A stretch of 37,700 bases of DNA from a virus. The notes beneath the pieces are model-generated. The model was not told the DNA's origin. It was given only the letters and a program-made list of their open reading frames with translations, and ran no database searches. Positions 7,669 to 17,002 of the stretch are shown in pieces. How positions within the stretch are numbered: the stretch's first letter is position 1; each line of letters begins with the position of its first letter. The DNA is taken from positions 1-37,700 of the IMG/VR virus record IMGVR_UViG_3300010938_000085; one strand, 5' to 3'. Made by a program: the position numbers and the translations under genes.

Positions 7669-8080
7669 GGAAACGGACCTCGCTATTGCCGTGGAGAGTA
7701 CGAAGATGCCGGCGCTGGCCGATGCGCTGGCCGACGTGAGGCGTCAGCTCGCCGAGCTTGAGCTTCAAGAGAAGGAGCTTGAGGCGACGCTTCTGGATGC
7801 GATGCTGAAGGCCAACTGTTCGAGCTTCAAGACGGATAACGGCGTTCAGGCTGTCGTCTCGAAGAGGTTCCACCTCGAAGGGATCACCGACGAGATCAAG
7901 GAGGAAATCTGCAAGGCGCTGATCGAGAACGGCCACGGCGACATGGTGCGGCAAATGTACAACCATGCGTCGTATCAGGCGCTTGAGCGCCAGCGCAACG
8001 AGCAGGGTCAGCCGACCCTGCATCCGGCTGTCAAGGCGGTGACGAGGCCCGGACTGTCGCTCCGGGGAGTGAAGGCATAG
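7661..8080 (+). CDS. Gp157-like coiled-coil phage protein
   Basis: 139 residues. The N-terminal half is a coiled coil (ADVRRQLAELELQEKELEAT), followed by a SFKTDNGVQAVVSKRF beta segment and a C-terminal PTLHPAVKAVTRPGLSLRG. This arrangement recurs in phage proteins encoded beside helicases and ssDNA-binding proteins, some called Gp157. Their function is not settled; a role with the recombination proteins is presumed. It overlaps the nuclease gene by 8 nt with its own site (aaaggag). Confidence 0.6.
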   Translation: MSEETDLAIAVESTKMPALADALADVRRQLAELELQEKELEATLLDAMLKANCSSFKTDNGVQAVVSKRFHLEGITDEIKEEICKALIENGHGDMVRQMYNHASYQALERQRNEQGQPTLHPAVKAVTRPGLSLRGVKA

Positions 8081-8107
8081 GGCCAAGGGCCCGGAAAGGA
8101 GCCAGCA

Positions 8108-8857
8108 ATGGCAGAGAACAAGGTGCCGATGGTGCGGGATGTCGATGAGGGGAACGACTACGCGGACCACTTCAGCGTGGCCGACAACGTGAAGGGGATC
8201 GACCTCAAGCTGCCAGCGATCAAGATCATCCACCCGGCCCAGATGTTCGAGATGCCGGACGGGTCGAGGGTCGGCGAGTTCGAGGGGTTGATCCTTGACT
8301 GGACCAACCAGAACTCCTGGTGGGAGAAGTCGCTGAACGACGGCGGAGAGCCCGGCAACCTGCCGGACTGCTACTCTTTGGACGGGATCAAGCCCGAAGA
8401 GTCGTCTGTCAAGAAGCAGTCCCGGTCCTGCATCGCGTGTCCGAAGAACAAGTTCGGGTCTGACAGGCGGGGCCGCGAAGGGAAGGATTGCGCCAACAAG
8501 CGGCTCTTTCACATTCTCGTCAACGGCAGCACGATCCCGTATCGGCTTCGAATCCCGGCGTCGTGCCTCAAACGCGCCGACAAGTACATGACCGAGCTTT
8601 ATGACCGGAAGATCCCGTACCAGGTGGCCGGTACGGTCTTCAAGCTGGCGAAGCATTCCAACAAGGGCAGCGTCGAGTCGTCCGAAGTGACGTTCACGAT
8701 GACCGGGAAGGTGGACAAGGCGGCGGTGCCGACTTTGGCCGCCCTGATAAGGAAGTTTCAGCCGTCGTTCAGGCACAAGGCCATTGAGGAAGCAGATGGT
8801 CCGGCGCCGGATTCCGCCGCAGAGGCCGAAATGGTGCTGAAAGAGGCAGGATTGTAA
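8108..8857 (+). CDS. Probable ssDNA-binding or recombination accessory protein with zinc-like Cys cluster
   Basis: 249 residues. The N-terminus is acidic and carries a compact domain (LKLPAIKIIHPAQMFEMPDG). Four cysteines (C88, C108, C111, C128) with KNKFGSDRRGREGKDCANKR look like a zinc-stabilised loop in an OB-like domain. The C-terminus is acidic and ends EAEMVLKEAGL, as in many phage ssDNA-binding proteins that use an acidic tail for partner contacts. I recognise the CP..KFGS....G.dC.n.R pattern from phage replication modules, but the SSB role is inferred from context (last gene after helicase, nuclease and Gp157-like gene). It has a good ribosome site (ggaaaggag) and is followed by a terminator. 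Confidence 0.6.
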   Translation: MAENKVPMVRDVDEGNDYADHFSVADNVKGIDLKLPAIKIIHPAQMFEMPDGSRVGEFEGLILDWTNQNSWWEKSLNDGGEPGNLPDCYSLDGIKPEESSVKKQSRSCIACPKNKFGSDRRGREGKDCANKRLFHILVNGSTIPYRLRIPASCLKRADKYMTELYDRKIPYQVAGTVFKLAKHSNKGSVESSEVTFTMTGKVDKAAVPTLAALIRKFQPSFRHKAIEEADGPAPDSAAEAEMVLKEAGL

Positions 8858-8872
8858 GGACTGTGAGTCGGA

Positions 8873-8914
8873 CCCCCGGCCGTCGTTCGACATGCGGCGG
8901 CCGGGGGATTTTTT
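8873..8914 (+). terminator. Strong intrinsic terminator of the early unit
   Basis: Arms cccccggccg (8873-8882) and cggccggggg (8898-8907) are perfect 10-bp complements around a 15-nt loop, followed by six Ts (8909-8914). It lies 16 nt after the stop of the ssDNA-binding-like gene. The opposite strand has no T run after the hairpin, so it acts only on rightward transcripts. Confidence 0.9.
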
Positions 8915-8939
8915 ATCTGGATCGGCTCGCTCCTTGATA

Positions 8940-9620
8940 ATGATGCACAAGTACGGATTCGTGGTCCCGACCTACAACGACGCCCACTTCTTGCCGGATC
9001 TGTTTCATTCGATCATGGCGATGACCGTCAAGCCCGACATCCTGACAATCGTTGATGACGGATCGGATCCTGACAATGCCGAGAAAGTGGCCGAGGCCGC
9101 CGGGATCATCATCGGGATCAAGACGCAACATATCAGGCAGGCCAACGGCGGGACGTTCTCGGCCATCAATAACGGCATCGACGCCACGGACGCGGAGTGG
9201 GTGAACGGCTTCTCGGCTGACGACATGGTGATGCCGAGCTACTTCGAGGAGGTATCGAGGCATGAAGACGCCGACGTGGTGGCGATCGGGTGGCGCGACT
9301 TCGGAACGGAGCGCGAGGGTCAGGGGTTCAGTCCCGCCATCACCATCGACGGCCTTCGGCGAGGCAACCAGATTTGCGGGCTGTCGCCTTTCAAGAAAGC
9401 GCTCTGGACCAGGATCGGCGGATTCGATCAGTCGGCTTCCCCATGCTCAGACTACGCCTTTTGGCTGGACGCCTGTCTTGGCGGCGCCAAGTTTTTCTGC
9501 TCCAGAATGATCCTGGCTGCCGTCAGGCTCAGAAAAGACTCACTCTCAAAAGCGACTCACGAAGAGAAGCAGCGCGAGATCGTTCGCGGGATCCTGACGA
9601 AGAGGGGGTTGCCGGTCTAG
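8940..9620 (+). CDS. Family 2 glycosyltransferase
   Basis: 226 residues of GT-A fold: FVVPTYNDAHFL (7-18), the nucleotide-binding IVDDGSDPDN (37-46), NGGTFSAINNGID (69-81), the metal-binding SADD (92-95), and an acceptor-side GGFDQS followed by SDYAFWLD. These are standard GT2 features for sugar transfer from a nucleotide-sugar. The frame opens at 8892, but that ATG lies inside the terminator, so ATG 8940 or 8943 is chosen; neither has a good ribosome site. The gene sits beyond the early terminator and runs convergently into the late unit with a 4-nt overlap of the two stops. It needs read-through or its own unseen promoter. The acceptor is unknown. Confidence 0.85.
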   Translation: MMHKYGFVVPTYNDAHFLPDLFHSIMAMTVKPDILTIVDDGSDPDNAEKVAEAAGIIIGIKTQHIRQANGGTFSAINNGIDATDAEWVNGFSADDMVMPSYFEEVSRHEDADVVAIGWRDFGTEREGQGFSPAITIDGLRRGNQICGLSPFKKALWTRIGGFDQSASPCSDYAFWLDACLGGAKFFCSRMILAAVRLRKDSLSKATHEEKQREIVRGILTKRGLPV

Positions 9621-12600
9621 TCTTTCAGGTCGCCGATCTGCTTCCTGAATTCACGGAGAACGTTCCGTCGCTCCTGCGCGAGACGCCTGACGGCCGTAAC
9701 CATGTCTTCGTCGAATTTCGTGAAGCTCTTGACCCACTCGCGCCGAAGATCGGCAGGAACGTCTGCGGCCTTGTCGATGATCCGATCGTTGATGTATTTT
9801 ACGACTTCGCCTGGAACGATCTTGGCTTCCTTGACGGCGGTCCACGCGCCTTTCATGTCTTCCAAGTTGCCGGAGTCGATGGCTCGCAGCATGTCGTTCT
9901 TGAGGCGAGTCTCACGATTGAACGACTGTTCGTAGATGCCGTGTTCCGCCTTGAAATCAGCCAGCTTCGAGCGCAGCAGACTCTCGTAGTTCCTGGCGAT
10001 ATCGACGTCCTTGAACTCCCGAAGTCCGGCCACTTGGGAAAAGAACTCCTTGGCGGCTTCGACGGTTCCTCTCCGCGTCAGGCTCTCGACAACCTTGGTC
10101 GGAGTCGTAGATGCAAGCTCTCCGGCAATGTGTCCAAGCCCTTGAGCGAATCCTTGCGGCGGCTCAAAGCCGATTTCCGGGAACGTCTTTATACCCATCG
10201 CCATCGCCGGACCACGAATAAGCGGCGTGACCGACTGAGCAAGCGTCTTTCCGACGCCGCCGGGGACGCTCTTCAGTTCCATCGCGCTCTTGGACAGGAA
10301 CTCCTTCAGGTTCAGGCGGCCGTTCCAGAGGTCGTAAACGTTGTCCTGCACTTCTTCGAGTCCGAAGTTGTCAATGAAGTCGGTAAGAGCGGACGGCTGG
10401 CCGAAGTACTTGATCTTGCCCTCATGCTCATACAGGATGTGCGGGCGTCGCTTCTGCCAGTCAGGAAGCGAGTCTTCCGCATCCGGATACATTTCCCGGT
10501 TCCATTTTTGGGTCATCCAGTAGGCGGCCGCGACACGAAGCGCCAACGTGGAAGCGAGCCTTGTTCCTTGAAGCGCTCCAAGCGCGATACCCTTGCCTCG
10601 ATACCCCTTGGCAACAGCAGCGGGCCACGCCGTCGAATTGATCTTGAGCCATGAGTAGAACGGGATAAGGCCGTCTCGAAGACCCTGCTCAAACTTCGTG
10701 AAATCGCCGTAATCGCCGAACGCCTCGCGGCTGACCTTCGATGCGATGTCATATGGATCGGACAAGCCGCGAATGTCGGAGATCCCCTCGAACGGCTTCT
10801 TGCCGGCGCGGATCCTATTCAGGTTTTCCTTGTAGGCGACATACCGAAGCATTCCTTCCCGGAACTCGGCGAAGTTTCTCGGCGATCCGAGCACCCTGCG
10901 GGCCCCGCGAAGCAGACCCTTGGCGCTGAATGTCGGCGCCTTGTCCAGAAACTCGACCATCTCTCGCATCTTGCGGATGTTGCCGAGCGTCTCCATCGTG
11001 GTGCGGCCCGACTGAAGAACGCCATGCTCTATGGCCGCCCGCACATCCGGAGTCAGTTGCCCTGTCTTCTTGTAGGCGATGTACTCTCGCAGGCTGTCAG
11101 CCATCCCTTTCCCGAACGCCTCCGGAATGAACGCGATCCCGCGCTCCATGTCACCCAAGAAATTCCGGATGTTGTACCGGAGGGGCGAGATGTTGATGAC
11201 GAGCGACTTCCAGGCGGGCGTGAATTTCGACATGACGCTCTTCTTGGCCGGCGGCTGAAGGAAGTCGTCGATGGCGACGGAAATTTCTTCCGGGATCACG
11301 AACGTCTTTGCAGACGCGCCGCGCCCAAGCACTTCTTCAAGGCCGGCCTTGCTCATGCCCGGAAAGACATCTTCCAGGTTCACCGAGTTTATGAAGTCCC
11401 GGATGCTCGACATGGTCGGCGAAGCCATCTCGTCGCGTCCGACGCCGAATACGCTGGACCGACCAACGTACATGCGTTCGCCGACCTTTAGCTTTTCTCC
11501 CGGCTTGATCGTAAGACCGCGCGGATCCCTACCGGCCAGATCCTCCGCGATATCGTACTTGGCCATTAGTTGGTTGATCTTGTCGTAGACCCTGATCCTG
11601 TAATTCGCATCCGCAAGATGCCGCGCAGCCACTTCGACGAGATCGGTGTAGTAATCCTGTGCGCTGCCCTTGCGCTTGATGCGGAACGAGTTTCTGGATA
11701 CCTGGTCGATGTAGTGCAGGACGTAATGCGGAACGTAGACGTTCTGTCCCATCACATCGCTGGTCAGGAGGTTCCTGGCGACAAGGGCATCTCGGGTGGC
11801 GTTCATAATCGCGTCGTAGCGGCCAACGGCCTCAGCTACCCTTGGATACTTGGCAACCTTCTCCATGCTCTCCTTGAGCGATTGCGTCAGGAATGAAATG
11901 TCAGTTCGCGTTCTCGGGGCCGGCTCGCCCGCAACCTCGATCTTCGGCGCGAAGTTCCTTGGTACCCCACCCGGATACGTCTCCGGATGAGATGCGACGT
12001 GGTGCATGTCGCGCATGAAGATATGCCTGCGAAGAAGCTCGCGCTCGGCAACTGACAAATCACCGTAGATGGCCTTGACTGACTTGACTGAATCTTCAAC
12101 GGCAAGCGTGTTGATTTCCTTGGCCGAGCGCAGGATCTCGACACCGGGAGCGTAGAACGGATCGTCTTTGAGTTTCCCGAGATGGCGGAACTTCTCGTCC
12201 CAGGCATTCTTGATCTGGCCGAGAATCCCGAACGGATTGCTCTTGAGTTTTTCCGTCTCGTCGAAGAACCGGTTGATCTCCGGATTCGATGCCTTGATGT
12301 CGTCCGGCGCGACGGTCTTGACCGTCTCTTCTTTCGGGCCGATGAACCCGGCCTGCTTGACGCGGCGCTGCTTGTTGGCCTGCTCCAGGAGCAATTGATC
12401 GGCGATCTCTGTAGCCGACGGCCTGAGCGCGAGTTGCCGCTGAACGTCAGAAACCGGCCCAATCGTCTCGGCTACCAGGGTTCCAGGCTCTTTTGGGGCC
12501 ACTGGAACGGGCTCTTTGGCCGGCTTGAACGTGCCGCGTTCGGTGATCTCCTTGGCCGAGACGCCCATCCCATGAAGCTCCGTGTCGATGTCGTCGATCT

Positions 12601-13753
12601 GCTTCTGGTATTCCTGAAGCCTCGGATTGACATATTCGGTGAACTCCTGCATGGCCTTATCACGAAGCTCCTGACGACCCTTTTTGCCGGTGAGCCTTTG
12701 AGCCGAGAACTCAAGGGCGCGGCGAAACCTGTCAAGCTCCGCCCGGCGCTCCATGAGAGCGGCTATCGGATCCTCATCCGGTGCGGCCTGACGTTTCTTC
12801 GGCAACGGCGCGATATTTTCGGCAGCAACCGCCTTCTTCTGCATGTCTGCGCCGATCTGTTCAAGAACCGGCGAATCAACCTCCCGGCCGATTCGACGAA
12901 GCTCCTGACCCACAAAGGCATCTCTGGCAATCGGATCCGCCTCCAGCGCGGCCCTCGCCTGGATATCCTGAATGGCCTTCTGGAAGTGCGCCCGCTTGCC
13001 TGATAGATCGGCGGCAGCCGCAACGCCCTTGCCGGCAGCCGCAGCGCCCTCGGCCGCCTTGGCGCCAAGGCTTGAAATGCTCTCGGCTCCGGCCGCAATA
13101 GCCGCGATCTCCGGCGAACGCTTGAACAGGAATCCAAGGGTCGCCTCAGCGCCTTTCTCCTGGAAAATCTTCGCGGCCTCGGTCCATATCGGAACCCCCA
13201 AGACGCCCTCAAGGGCGGCTCTCGGATTCTCCGGGGCAGACCTGATAAATTCTGGGATCGAGAACGGGGCACCGACGACTGTTCCGGCGCTCCCGAAGAA
13301 CTCGCCGACAGACTTCAGCTGCTCGTCGTCCATCTGGATGCCCCAGTCGCGATTGAATTTCTTCTGTCTCTCTATCCCGGCCCTGACGAAGAAATCCCTG
13401 ATGTTTTCCGATACGGAGGCGAAGCTCCGAGTGACGCCGGCGATGCCTGACGGCAACGGTTCAACGCGCTCTTTTCCGGTCGGGGCTTTCGGTAGCGGAC
13501 CCGGAATTTCCTCGCCTTCCCGGATGTCTTTGCCGCCGACACGCTGCGGCATGATGGCGAAGTGACCCGCTTTCGGCTTTGGCGTTTTTCCGGCTACGAC
13601 CTCTTCGAGCCTGGATTCGGCGGCGTCAGTCTCGTAGCGGGACAGCAGGGAATTCAGCTTGGCGCGGCTATTCTCGTCGAGCTGCGCGAGTTGTTCGGGC
13701 TTCAGAGCCTTGGCATCCTTGAGGATCCCAAGCTCATCTTCGGTGAGCGGCAT
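9617..13753 (-). CDS. Very large internal virion / DNA-ejection protein, LPD38-like
   Basis: 1378 residues, the largest gene, at the distal end of the late unit. The N-terminal 250 residues are low-complexity and Ala-rich; the middle is helical with charged repeats. Around residue 858, SPLRYNIRNFLGDMERG, and around 1018-1040, FGDYGDFTKFEQGL with LIPFYSWLKINS, resemble the region named LPD38 in large polyvalent phage proteins. Such proteins are packed in the capsid and leave with the DNA to help its entry. I see no lysozyme or transglycosylase motif, but a hidden catalytic domain cannot be excluded by eye. The ATG overlaps the upstream stop by one base. Confidence 0.7.
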   Translation of the reverse strand: MPLTEDELGILKDAKALKPEQLAQLDENSRAKLNSLLSRYETDAAESRLEEVVAGKTPKPKAGHFAIMPQRVGGKDIREGEEIPGPLPKAPTGKERVEPLPSGIAGVTRSFASVSENIRDFFVRAGIERQKKFNRDWGIQMDDEQLKSVGEFFGSAGTVVGAPFSIPEFIRSAPENPRAALEGVLGVPIWTEAAKIFQEKGAEATLGFLFKRSPEIAAIAAGAESISSLGAKAAEGAAAAGKGVAAAADLSGKRAHFQKAIQDIQARAALEADPIARDAFVGQELRRIGREVDSPVLEQIGADMQKKAVAAENIAPLPKKRQAAPDEDPIAALMERRAELDRFRRALEFSAQRLTGKKGRQELRDKAMQEFTEYVNPRLQEYQKQIDDIDTELHGMGVSAKEITERGTFKPAKEPVPVAPKEPGTLVAETIGPVSDVQRQLALRPSATEIADQLLLEQANKQRRVKQAGFIGPKEETVKTVAPDDIKASNPEINRFFDETEKLKSNPFGILGQIKNAWDEKFRHLGKLKDDPFYAPGVEILRSAKEINTLAVEDSVKSVKAIYGDLSVAERELLRRHIFMRDMHHVASHPETYPGGVPRNFAPKIEVAGEPAPRTRTDISFLTQSLKESMEKVAKYPRVAEAVGRYDAIMNATRDALVARNLLTSDVMGQNVYVPHYVLHYIDQVSRNSFRIKRKGSAQDYYTDLVEVAARHLADANYRIRVYDKINQLMAKYDIAEDLAGRDPRGLTIKPGEKLKVGERMYVGRSSVFGVGRDEMASPTMSSIRDFINSVNLEDVFPGMSKAGLEEVLGRGASAKTFVIPEEISVAIDDFLQPPAKKSVMSKFTPAWKSLVINISPLRYNIRNFLGDMERGIAFIPEAFGKGMADSLREYIAYKKTGQLTPDVRAAIEHGVLQSGRTTMETLGNIRKMREMVEFLDKAPTFSAKGLLRGARRVLGSPRNFAEFREGMLRYVAYKENLNRIRAGKKPFEGISDIRGLSDPYDIASKVSREAFGDYGDFTKFEQGLRDGLIPFYSWLKINSTAWPAAVAKGYRGKGIALGALQGTRLASTLALRVAAAYWMTQKWNREMYPDAEDSLPDWQKRRPHILYEHEGKIKYFGQPSALTDFIDNFGLEEVQDNVYDLWNGRLNLKEFLSKSAMELKSVPGGVGKTLAQSVTPLIRGPAMAMGIKTFPEIGFEPPQGFAQGLGHIAGELASTTPTKVVESLTRRGTVEAAKEFFSQVAGLREFKDVDIARNYESLLRSKLADFKAEHGIYEQSFNRETRLKNDMLRAIDSGNLEDMKGAWTAVKEAKIVPGEVVKYINDRIIDKAADVPADLRREWVKSFTKFDEDMVTAVRRLAQERRNVLREFRKQIGDLKD

Positions 13754-14565
13754 CAGTCAGGAATGTTCTTGAGGCGATCTGAAAGGCTTCGGACGGCAGC
13801 GTCTATCTCGGCGGATTCCGGCTTGGTCTTTTCTCCCCTGCCCAAATCCATCATGCGCTTCTTCAGGAGCGGCCCGATAGTCGGATGCTCACCATAGAGC
13901 CCGATCATGCGCTCGACTTCGGCCTTCGGCAACTTTGACAGGCTGGCCCTGAGGGCTGTTTCCCCGGCAATCTTCTTGGCTTTCGCGTCAATGAGCCTAT
14001 CCAGATCAGTCGATTGCTGCATCTCTTCGTATTGCTTCTGGAGGGCCGGTATTCCCTCGTCGGCTGCCATGATGTCGCCGATGGCCTTCTCCGCATCTTC
14101 GGTGAGCCCCTTCACTTCGGTCGTGGATCCGGGCACCCTGTATGTCAGGCCGCCTGGACCGATCGTTTCAGGAACAAGGCCGCCCTGCCCCGGCGCACCC
14201 TGAAGAAGGCGCGAAATCTCCTCCTGCTGCGCCAACCCGGTCTGCGCTTTCAGGAGGCCGGCAGCGGCAGCAGCCTGCTTGGCAGCCAGCGCGCGCTCAG
14301 TCATCTCAAGGAGGGGCGCCGGAACAATATCGAGCCTTCCCGGCGCCGTCTCGTTGAGATCGAGCCCCAACTGACGTAGATTGCCGCGCATGTCAGCGAC
14401 CTTAAGTTGAAGCTCTTGATCCCGTTCGCGCCTGCGCGTGACCTCCTGGAACGTCTTCTGGATGCCGGTCAGGGCCGTAACGGCCGCCTCGATCGGCATG
14501 ATCGTCCGTTGCGCGGCGATCTGGCCGGCCTGGGCGATGAGTTGAGGAGGAAGCGGGTCGGCCAT
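13753..14565 (-). CDS. Probable internal virion or ejection protein
   Basis: 270 residues, almost wholly helical and rich in Ala, Gln and Glu (e.g. TERALAAKQAAAAAGLLKAQ). A Gly/Pro-rich stretch occurs near residue 125 (GAPGQGGLVPETIGPGG), then another helical region. No enzyme motif, signal peptide or membrane segment. Position between two other internal-virion candidates, with one-base stop/start overlaps on both sides, argues for the same ejection complex, as with the adjacent gp14-gp15-gp16 set in T7. Function is by analogy of position only. Confidence 0.55.
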   Translation of the reverse strand: MADPLPPQLIAQAGQIAAQRTIMPIEAAVTALTGIQKTFQEVTRRRERDQELQLKVADMRGNLRQLGLDLNETAPGRLDIVPAPLLEMTERALAAKQAAAAAGLLKAQTGLAQQEEISRLLQGAPGQGGLVPETIGPGGLTYRVPGSTTEVKGLTEDAEKAIGDIMAADEGIPALQKQYEEMQQSTDLDRLIDAKAKKIAGETALRASLSKLPKAEVERMIGLYGEHPTIGPLLKKRMMDLGRGEKTKPESAEIDAAVRSLSDRLKNIPD

Positions 14566-15329
14566 TAGAAGCGGCTCCTGCTCGGATCGAGATAGTAGGA
14601 TCCGGATCCGCCGGAACCAGAGTTATCCTGCGTTCCGGTTGACCCGAAGTTGAAATTCAATCCAGGAAACCCGCCCTGACTCGGGAAGTTGAACGGGACA
14701 CCGAATCCCATCGCGCCACCGGCCAATGCCCCGCCAAATCCGCTGGCGATACCGGGGAAGCCGCCGAATCCTCCGGCCGCCGCAGACAGGCCGCCGATAG
14801 CGAGTTGAGTGTTGAACTGCTCACGAGCCGCCTTGGCCTGCGCCTTGGCATTCAACATGGCTTGGAGATTGGCGCCCCTTTGCTGTTCGATCCCGATGGC
14901 CGTGGCGAGATCAGGGGCCGACCTCTGGAAGAACTCCTGACCGGAACTGGTGCGAAGCATCGAAAGGGCCTGAAGGGCGCGATTCCTGACAAGCTCTCCG
15001 ATGCCAAGAGCCTCATTGAACGCCTGTTGCGGTTGACGAGCGCCAAGAGCCCCAAGACGGGCCGTGTCGCCCGATCTCAACGCCTGCTCGAAAGCTCTTT
15101 GCTGGCCACCGGCCAGCTCACCCCTCTGGGCCGCCTCGAACTCTTCGAGAGCGAAGGAGGTCTGTTCCGGGGCGCCGGCCCGAAGAAGGCTCAAGAGCCT
15201 CGGTCCGTACTGCTGTTCGAGATCCAGAGCGCGGCCAAAGGCCGGACCAAGAGCGCCCTGCGCGTCGGAGAACAATTGATCGGCTGTCCGGAACTGCTCT
15301 TGCGCGAAGCGGGGCCTACTCCTGCTCAT
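14565..15329 (-). CDS. Probable internal virion protein with hydrophobic Gly-rich C-terminus
   Basis: 254 residues. The N-terminal two thirds is helical and Gln/Ala-rich (EEFEAAQRGELAGGQQRAFE). Residues about 173-210 form a Gly/Ala/Phe-rich hydrophobic stretch (AIGGLSAAAGGFGGFPGIAS) that could insert in a membrane. The tail is Gly/Ser-rich and ends YYLDPSRSRF. Small proteins of this type next to giant internal proteins form the trans-envelope channel in podoviruses; that role here is inferred. The ATG overlaps the upstream gene by 14 nt. Confidence 0.55.
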   Translation of the reverse strand: MSRSRPRFAQEQFRTADQLFSDAQGALGPAFGRALDLEQQYGPRLLSLLRAGAPEQTSFALEEFEAAQRGELAGGQQRAFEQALRSGDTARLGALGARQPQQAFNEALGIGELVRNRALQALSMLRTSSGQEFFQRSAPDLATAIGIEQQRGANLQAMLNAKAQAKAAREQFNTQLAIGGLSAAAGGFGGFPGIASGFGGALAGGAMGFGVPFNFPSQGGFPGLNFNFGSTGTQDNSGSGGSGSYYLDPSRSRF

Positions 15330-15747
15330 GTTTCTCCCTTATCTTATACTGCCGGACACGATTGTCCAACCTCTCGAACGCAATGAACTTAGGACGCTCC
15401 TCGCAACTGTCGATGGCGTAGTCGAGCATGCCTCCGATCAGGTCCTGAAATTTGACGCGATCTTCCATCGCCAAGAACGCGATGTAAAGAAGCTGCCCTT
15501 CTCCCTCTACATCGTTCAGGATCTTCCTGTCTATGTCGGAGATGTCCTTGAGTTGCCAGTAAAACATGACGGCCGTCAGGCCGTTCCTGTCGAGGCGCCA
15601 TGTCACGCGGCGCCTGAAGATGTGCCAGGCAATCAGGCCGCGATCAGCCAGGTAGAGAGACTCTTCCGGCGCGTGCTTCCTCACGAATTCGATGATGCTC
15701 GTAAGGATGTCCGGAACTTCCGGTGTCGATTCCAGCCGGTTGATCAT
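15316..15747 (-). CDS. Small virion-associated protein, T7 gp13-like in position
   Basis: 143 residues. It contains DILTSIIEFVRKHAPEESLY, a Trp/Arg-rich centre (AWHIFRRRVTWRLDRNG) and a C-terminal PKFIAFERLDNRVRQYKI, a layout reminiscent of the GNAT-like small proteins encoded just before internal virion genes in T7-like phages (gp13 group). The similarity is to shape and place, not a firm match. The ATG shares one base with the stop of the adhesin gene (TAATG). Confidence 0.5.
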   Translation of the reverse strand: MINRLESTPEVPDILTSIIEFVRKHAPEESLYLADRGLIAWHIFRRRVTWRLDRNGLTAVMFYWQLKDISDIDRKILNDVEGEGQLLYIAFLAMEDRVKFQDLIGGMLDYAIDSCEERPKFIAFERLDNRVRQYKIREKHEQE

Positions 15748-17000
15748 TAGAAGAATTCCTCGACAATGACAAGACCGTTTGCTCCGGCTCCGCCAGTTTT
15801 CGAGGGGCTATTTTCGGGGTTGGAGGCTCCTGATCCGCCGCCTCCAAAATTACCACCGGCAAGGCCGTTTTCTCCAGAACCGCTCGACCTTGCTCCGCCA
15901 CCATACGCCGAACATCCTCCGGCCCCGCCAACCACAAGGACACCGCCGGCAGTCCTAAATCCGATTCCGCCGCCCTCTCCGGTATACCCGATATCGGTTG
16001 TTCCGGAAGCCGACCCTCCGTTTCCACCGGTGACAACTGCTGCAAGAGGTCCATTTGAGACCCTTCCACCTCCACCGCCGCCGGTAGCGACAACCAGGGA
16101 TCCGAAACTGGAACTTCCGCCGCCGGCTCCATCGGCATCACCAACACCGCCGGCGCCGCCGGCGCCGACAGTCACCGCCTCGGTGGCGCCGATTGACGAT
16201 GCGGCGAGATATCTCGTACTTGCTCCACCGCCGGCCCCACCAGCCCCCATCGACCCTTCTCCGGTACCGGTGGTCAAGGCGCCTCCGCCGCCTCCGCCGC
16301 CACCCAACACGGTCACAATCGCCCTGACCAGGCCGGCCGGTTTCGTGTAAGTACCAGATCCGGTAAACACTCGGACAAACGGACCGACGCCAAGCTCTGA
16401 ACCGCCCATAGCGCCGCCGAACAACAGAGCAGAGCAGGTTGTCGCCCCGCCGACGAGAACGCGCCCAAACACTTCACCACTGAACGTCGATGTTCCGGTC
16501 GCTTTGCCGGCTGTCCCGGTGGACAGCTTCAAATACTGCCCCCTCGTCACCGGGCCATCGACGTTGACGGTCTGCACATGGCCGCTGAACCGGACGGTCC
16601 TGATGGTATCCGTTGCGGCGGCTTCAAGAAGAACCCCGATCTCGCCGCGATAAGTTGCGCTCGTGGAAGTCGTGAAGGCGTTGTCGGTCGTCGAATCGCT
16701 GACAACCACATCACCCTTTGACCTGGCGTCGCCGCTCTTGTTGGCGAGGCGCCTGACAGTCGGGATATCGTGGAAGTTCGATCCGTCAAAAATCTGAGCA
16801 CCGATCTGGTCGGTCCGGAACTGGATCTCGCCGGCCACGGGCGAAGGCAGGTCGGATCCGGTTGCCGTCACCGGACGAGACACGGAATCGAATCCGTCGC
16901 GGTTGATGCTGTGAACGGTAGCGAGGTCGACGAGATCGTTGAGCATCTGCGCCGTCGCCTGCGTCGTAAAGGTCTGTCCACGAGTTACATTGTTTGCCAT
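15747..17000 (-). CDS. Tail adhesin with long glycine-rich domain
   Basis: 417 residues. The first 210 are a beta-rich attachment and shaft region (SPVAGEIQFRTDQIGAQIFD; YRGEIGVLLEAAATDTIRTV). From about residue 212 comes FVRVFTGSGTYTKPAGLV, then RAIVTVLGGGGGGGGALT and about 170 residues of Gly-rich repeats ending GANGLVIVEEFF. This start-and-repeat pattern is that of the glycine-rich domain seen in phage fibres (Gly_rich_2 type). Similar Gly-rich loops form polyglycine II sandwiches in adhesins such as gp38 of T-even-like phages, where variable loops bind the host receptor. It is thus the best candidate receptor-binding protein, together with the gene at 21960. Confidence 0.75.
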   Translation of the reverse strand: MANNVTRGQTFTTQATAQMLNDLVDLATVHSINRDGFDSVSRPVTATGSDLPSPVAGEIQFRTDQIGAQIFDGSNFHDIPTVRRLANKSGDARSKGDVVVSDSTTDNAFTTSTSATYRGEIGVLLEAAATDTIRTVRFSGHVQTVNVDGPVTRGQYLKLSTGTAGKATGTSTFSGEVFGRVLVGGATTCSALLFGGAMGGSELGVGPFVRVFTGSGTYTKPAGLVRAIVTVLGGGGGGGGALTTGTGEGSMGAGGAGGGASTRYLAASSIGATEAVTVGAGGAGGVGDADGAGGGSSSFGSLVVATGGGGGGRVSNGPLAAVVTGGNGGSASGTTDIGYTGEGGGIGFRTAGGVLVVGGAGGCSAYGGGARSSGSGENGLAGGNFGGGGSGASNPENSPSKTGGAGANGLVIVEEFF

Positions 17001-17002
17001 CT

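Noticed and set aside
7556-8950. 464-residue open frame on the minus strand
   Set aside because: It is antisense to three well-supported coupled early genes, crosses the terminator, and its composition (Arg/Leu/His/Val-rich) is that of a GC-rich shadow.
9290-10654. 454-residue plus-strand open frame
   Set aside because: It is antisense to the conserved C-terminal part of the giant virion protein and overlaps the glycosyltransferase in another frame; no ribosome site or known motif.
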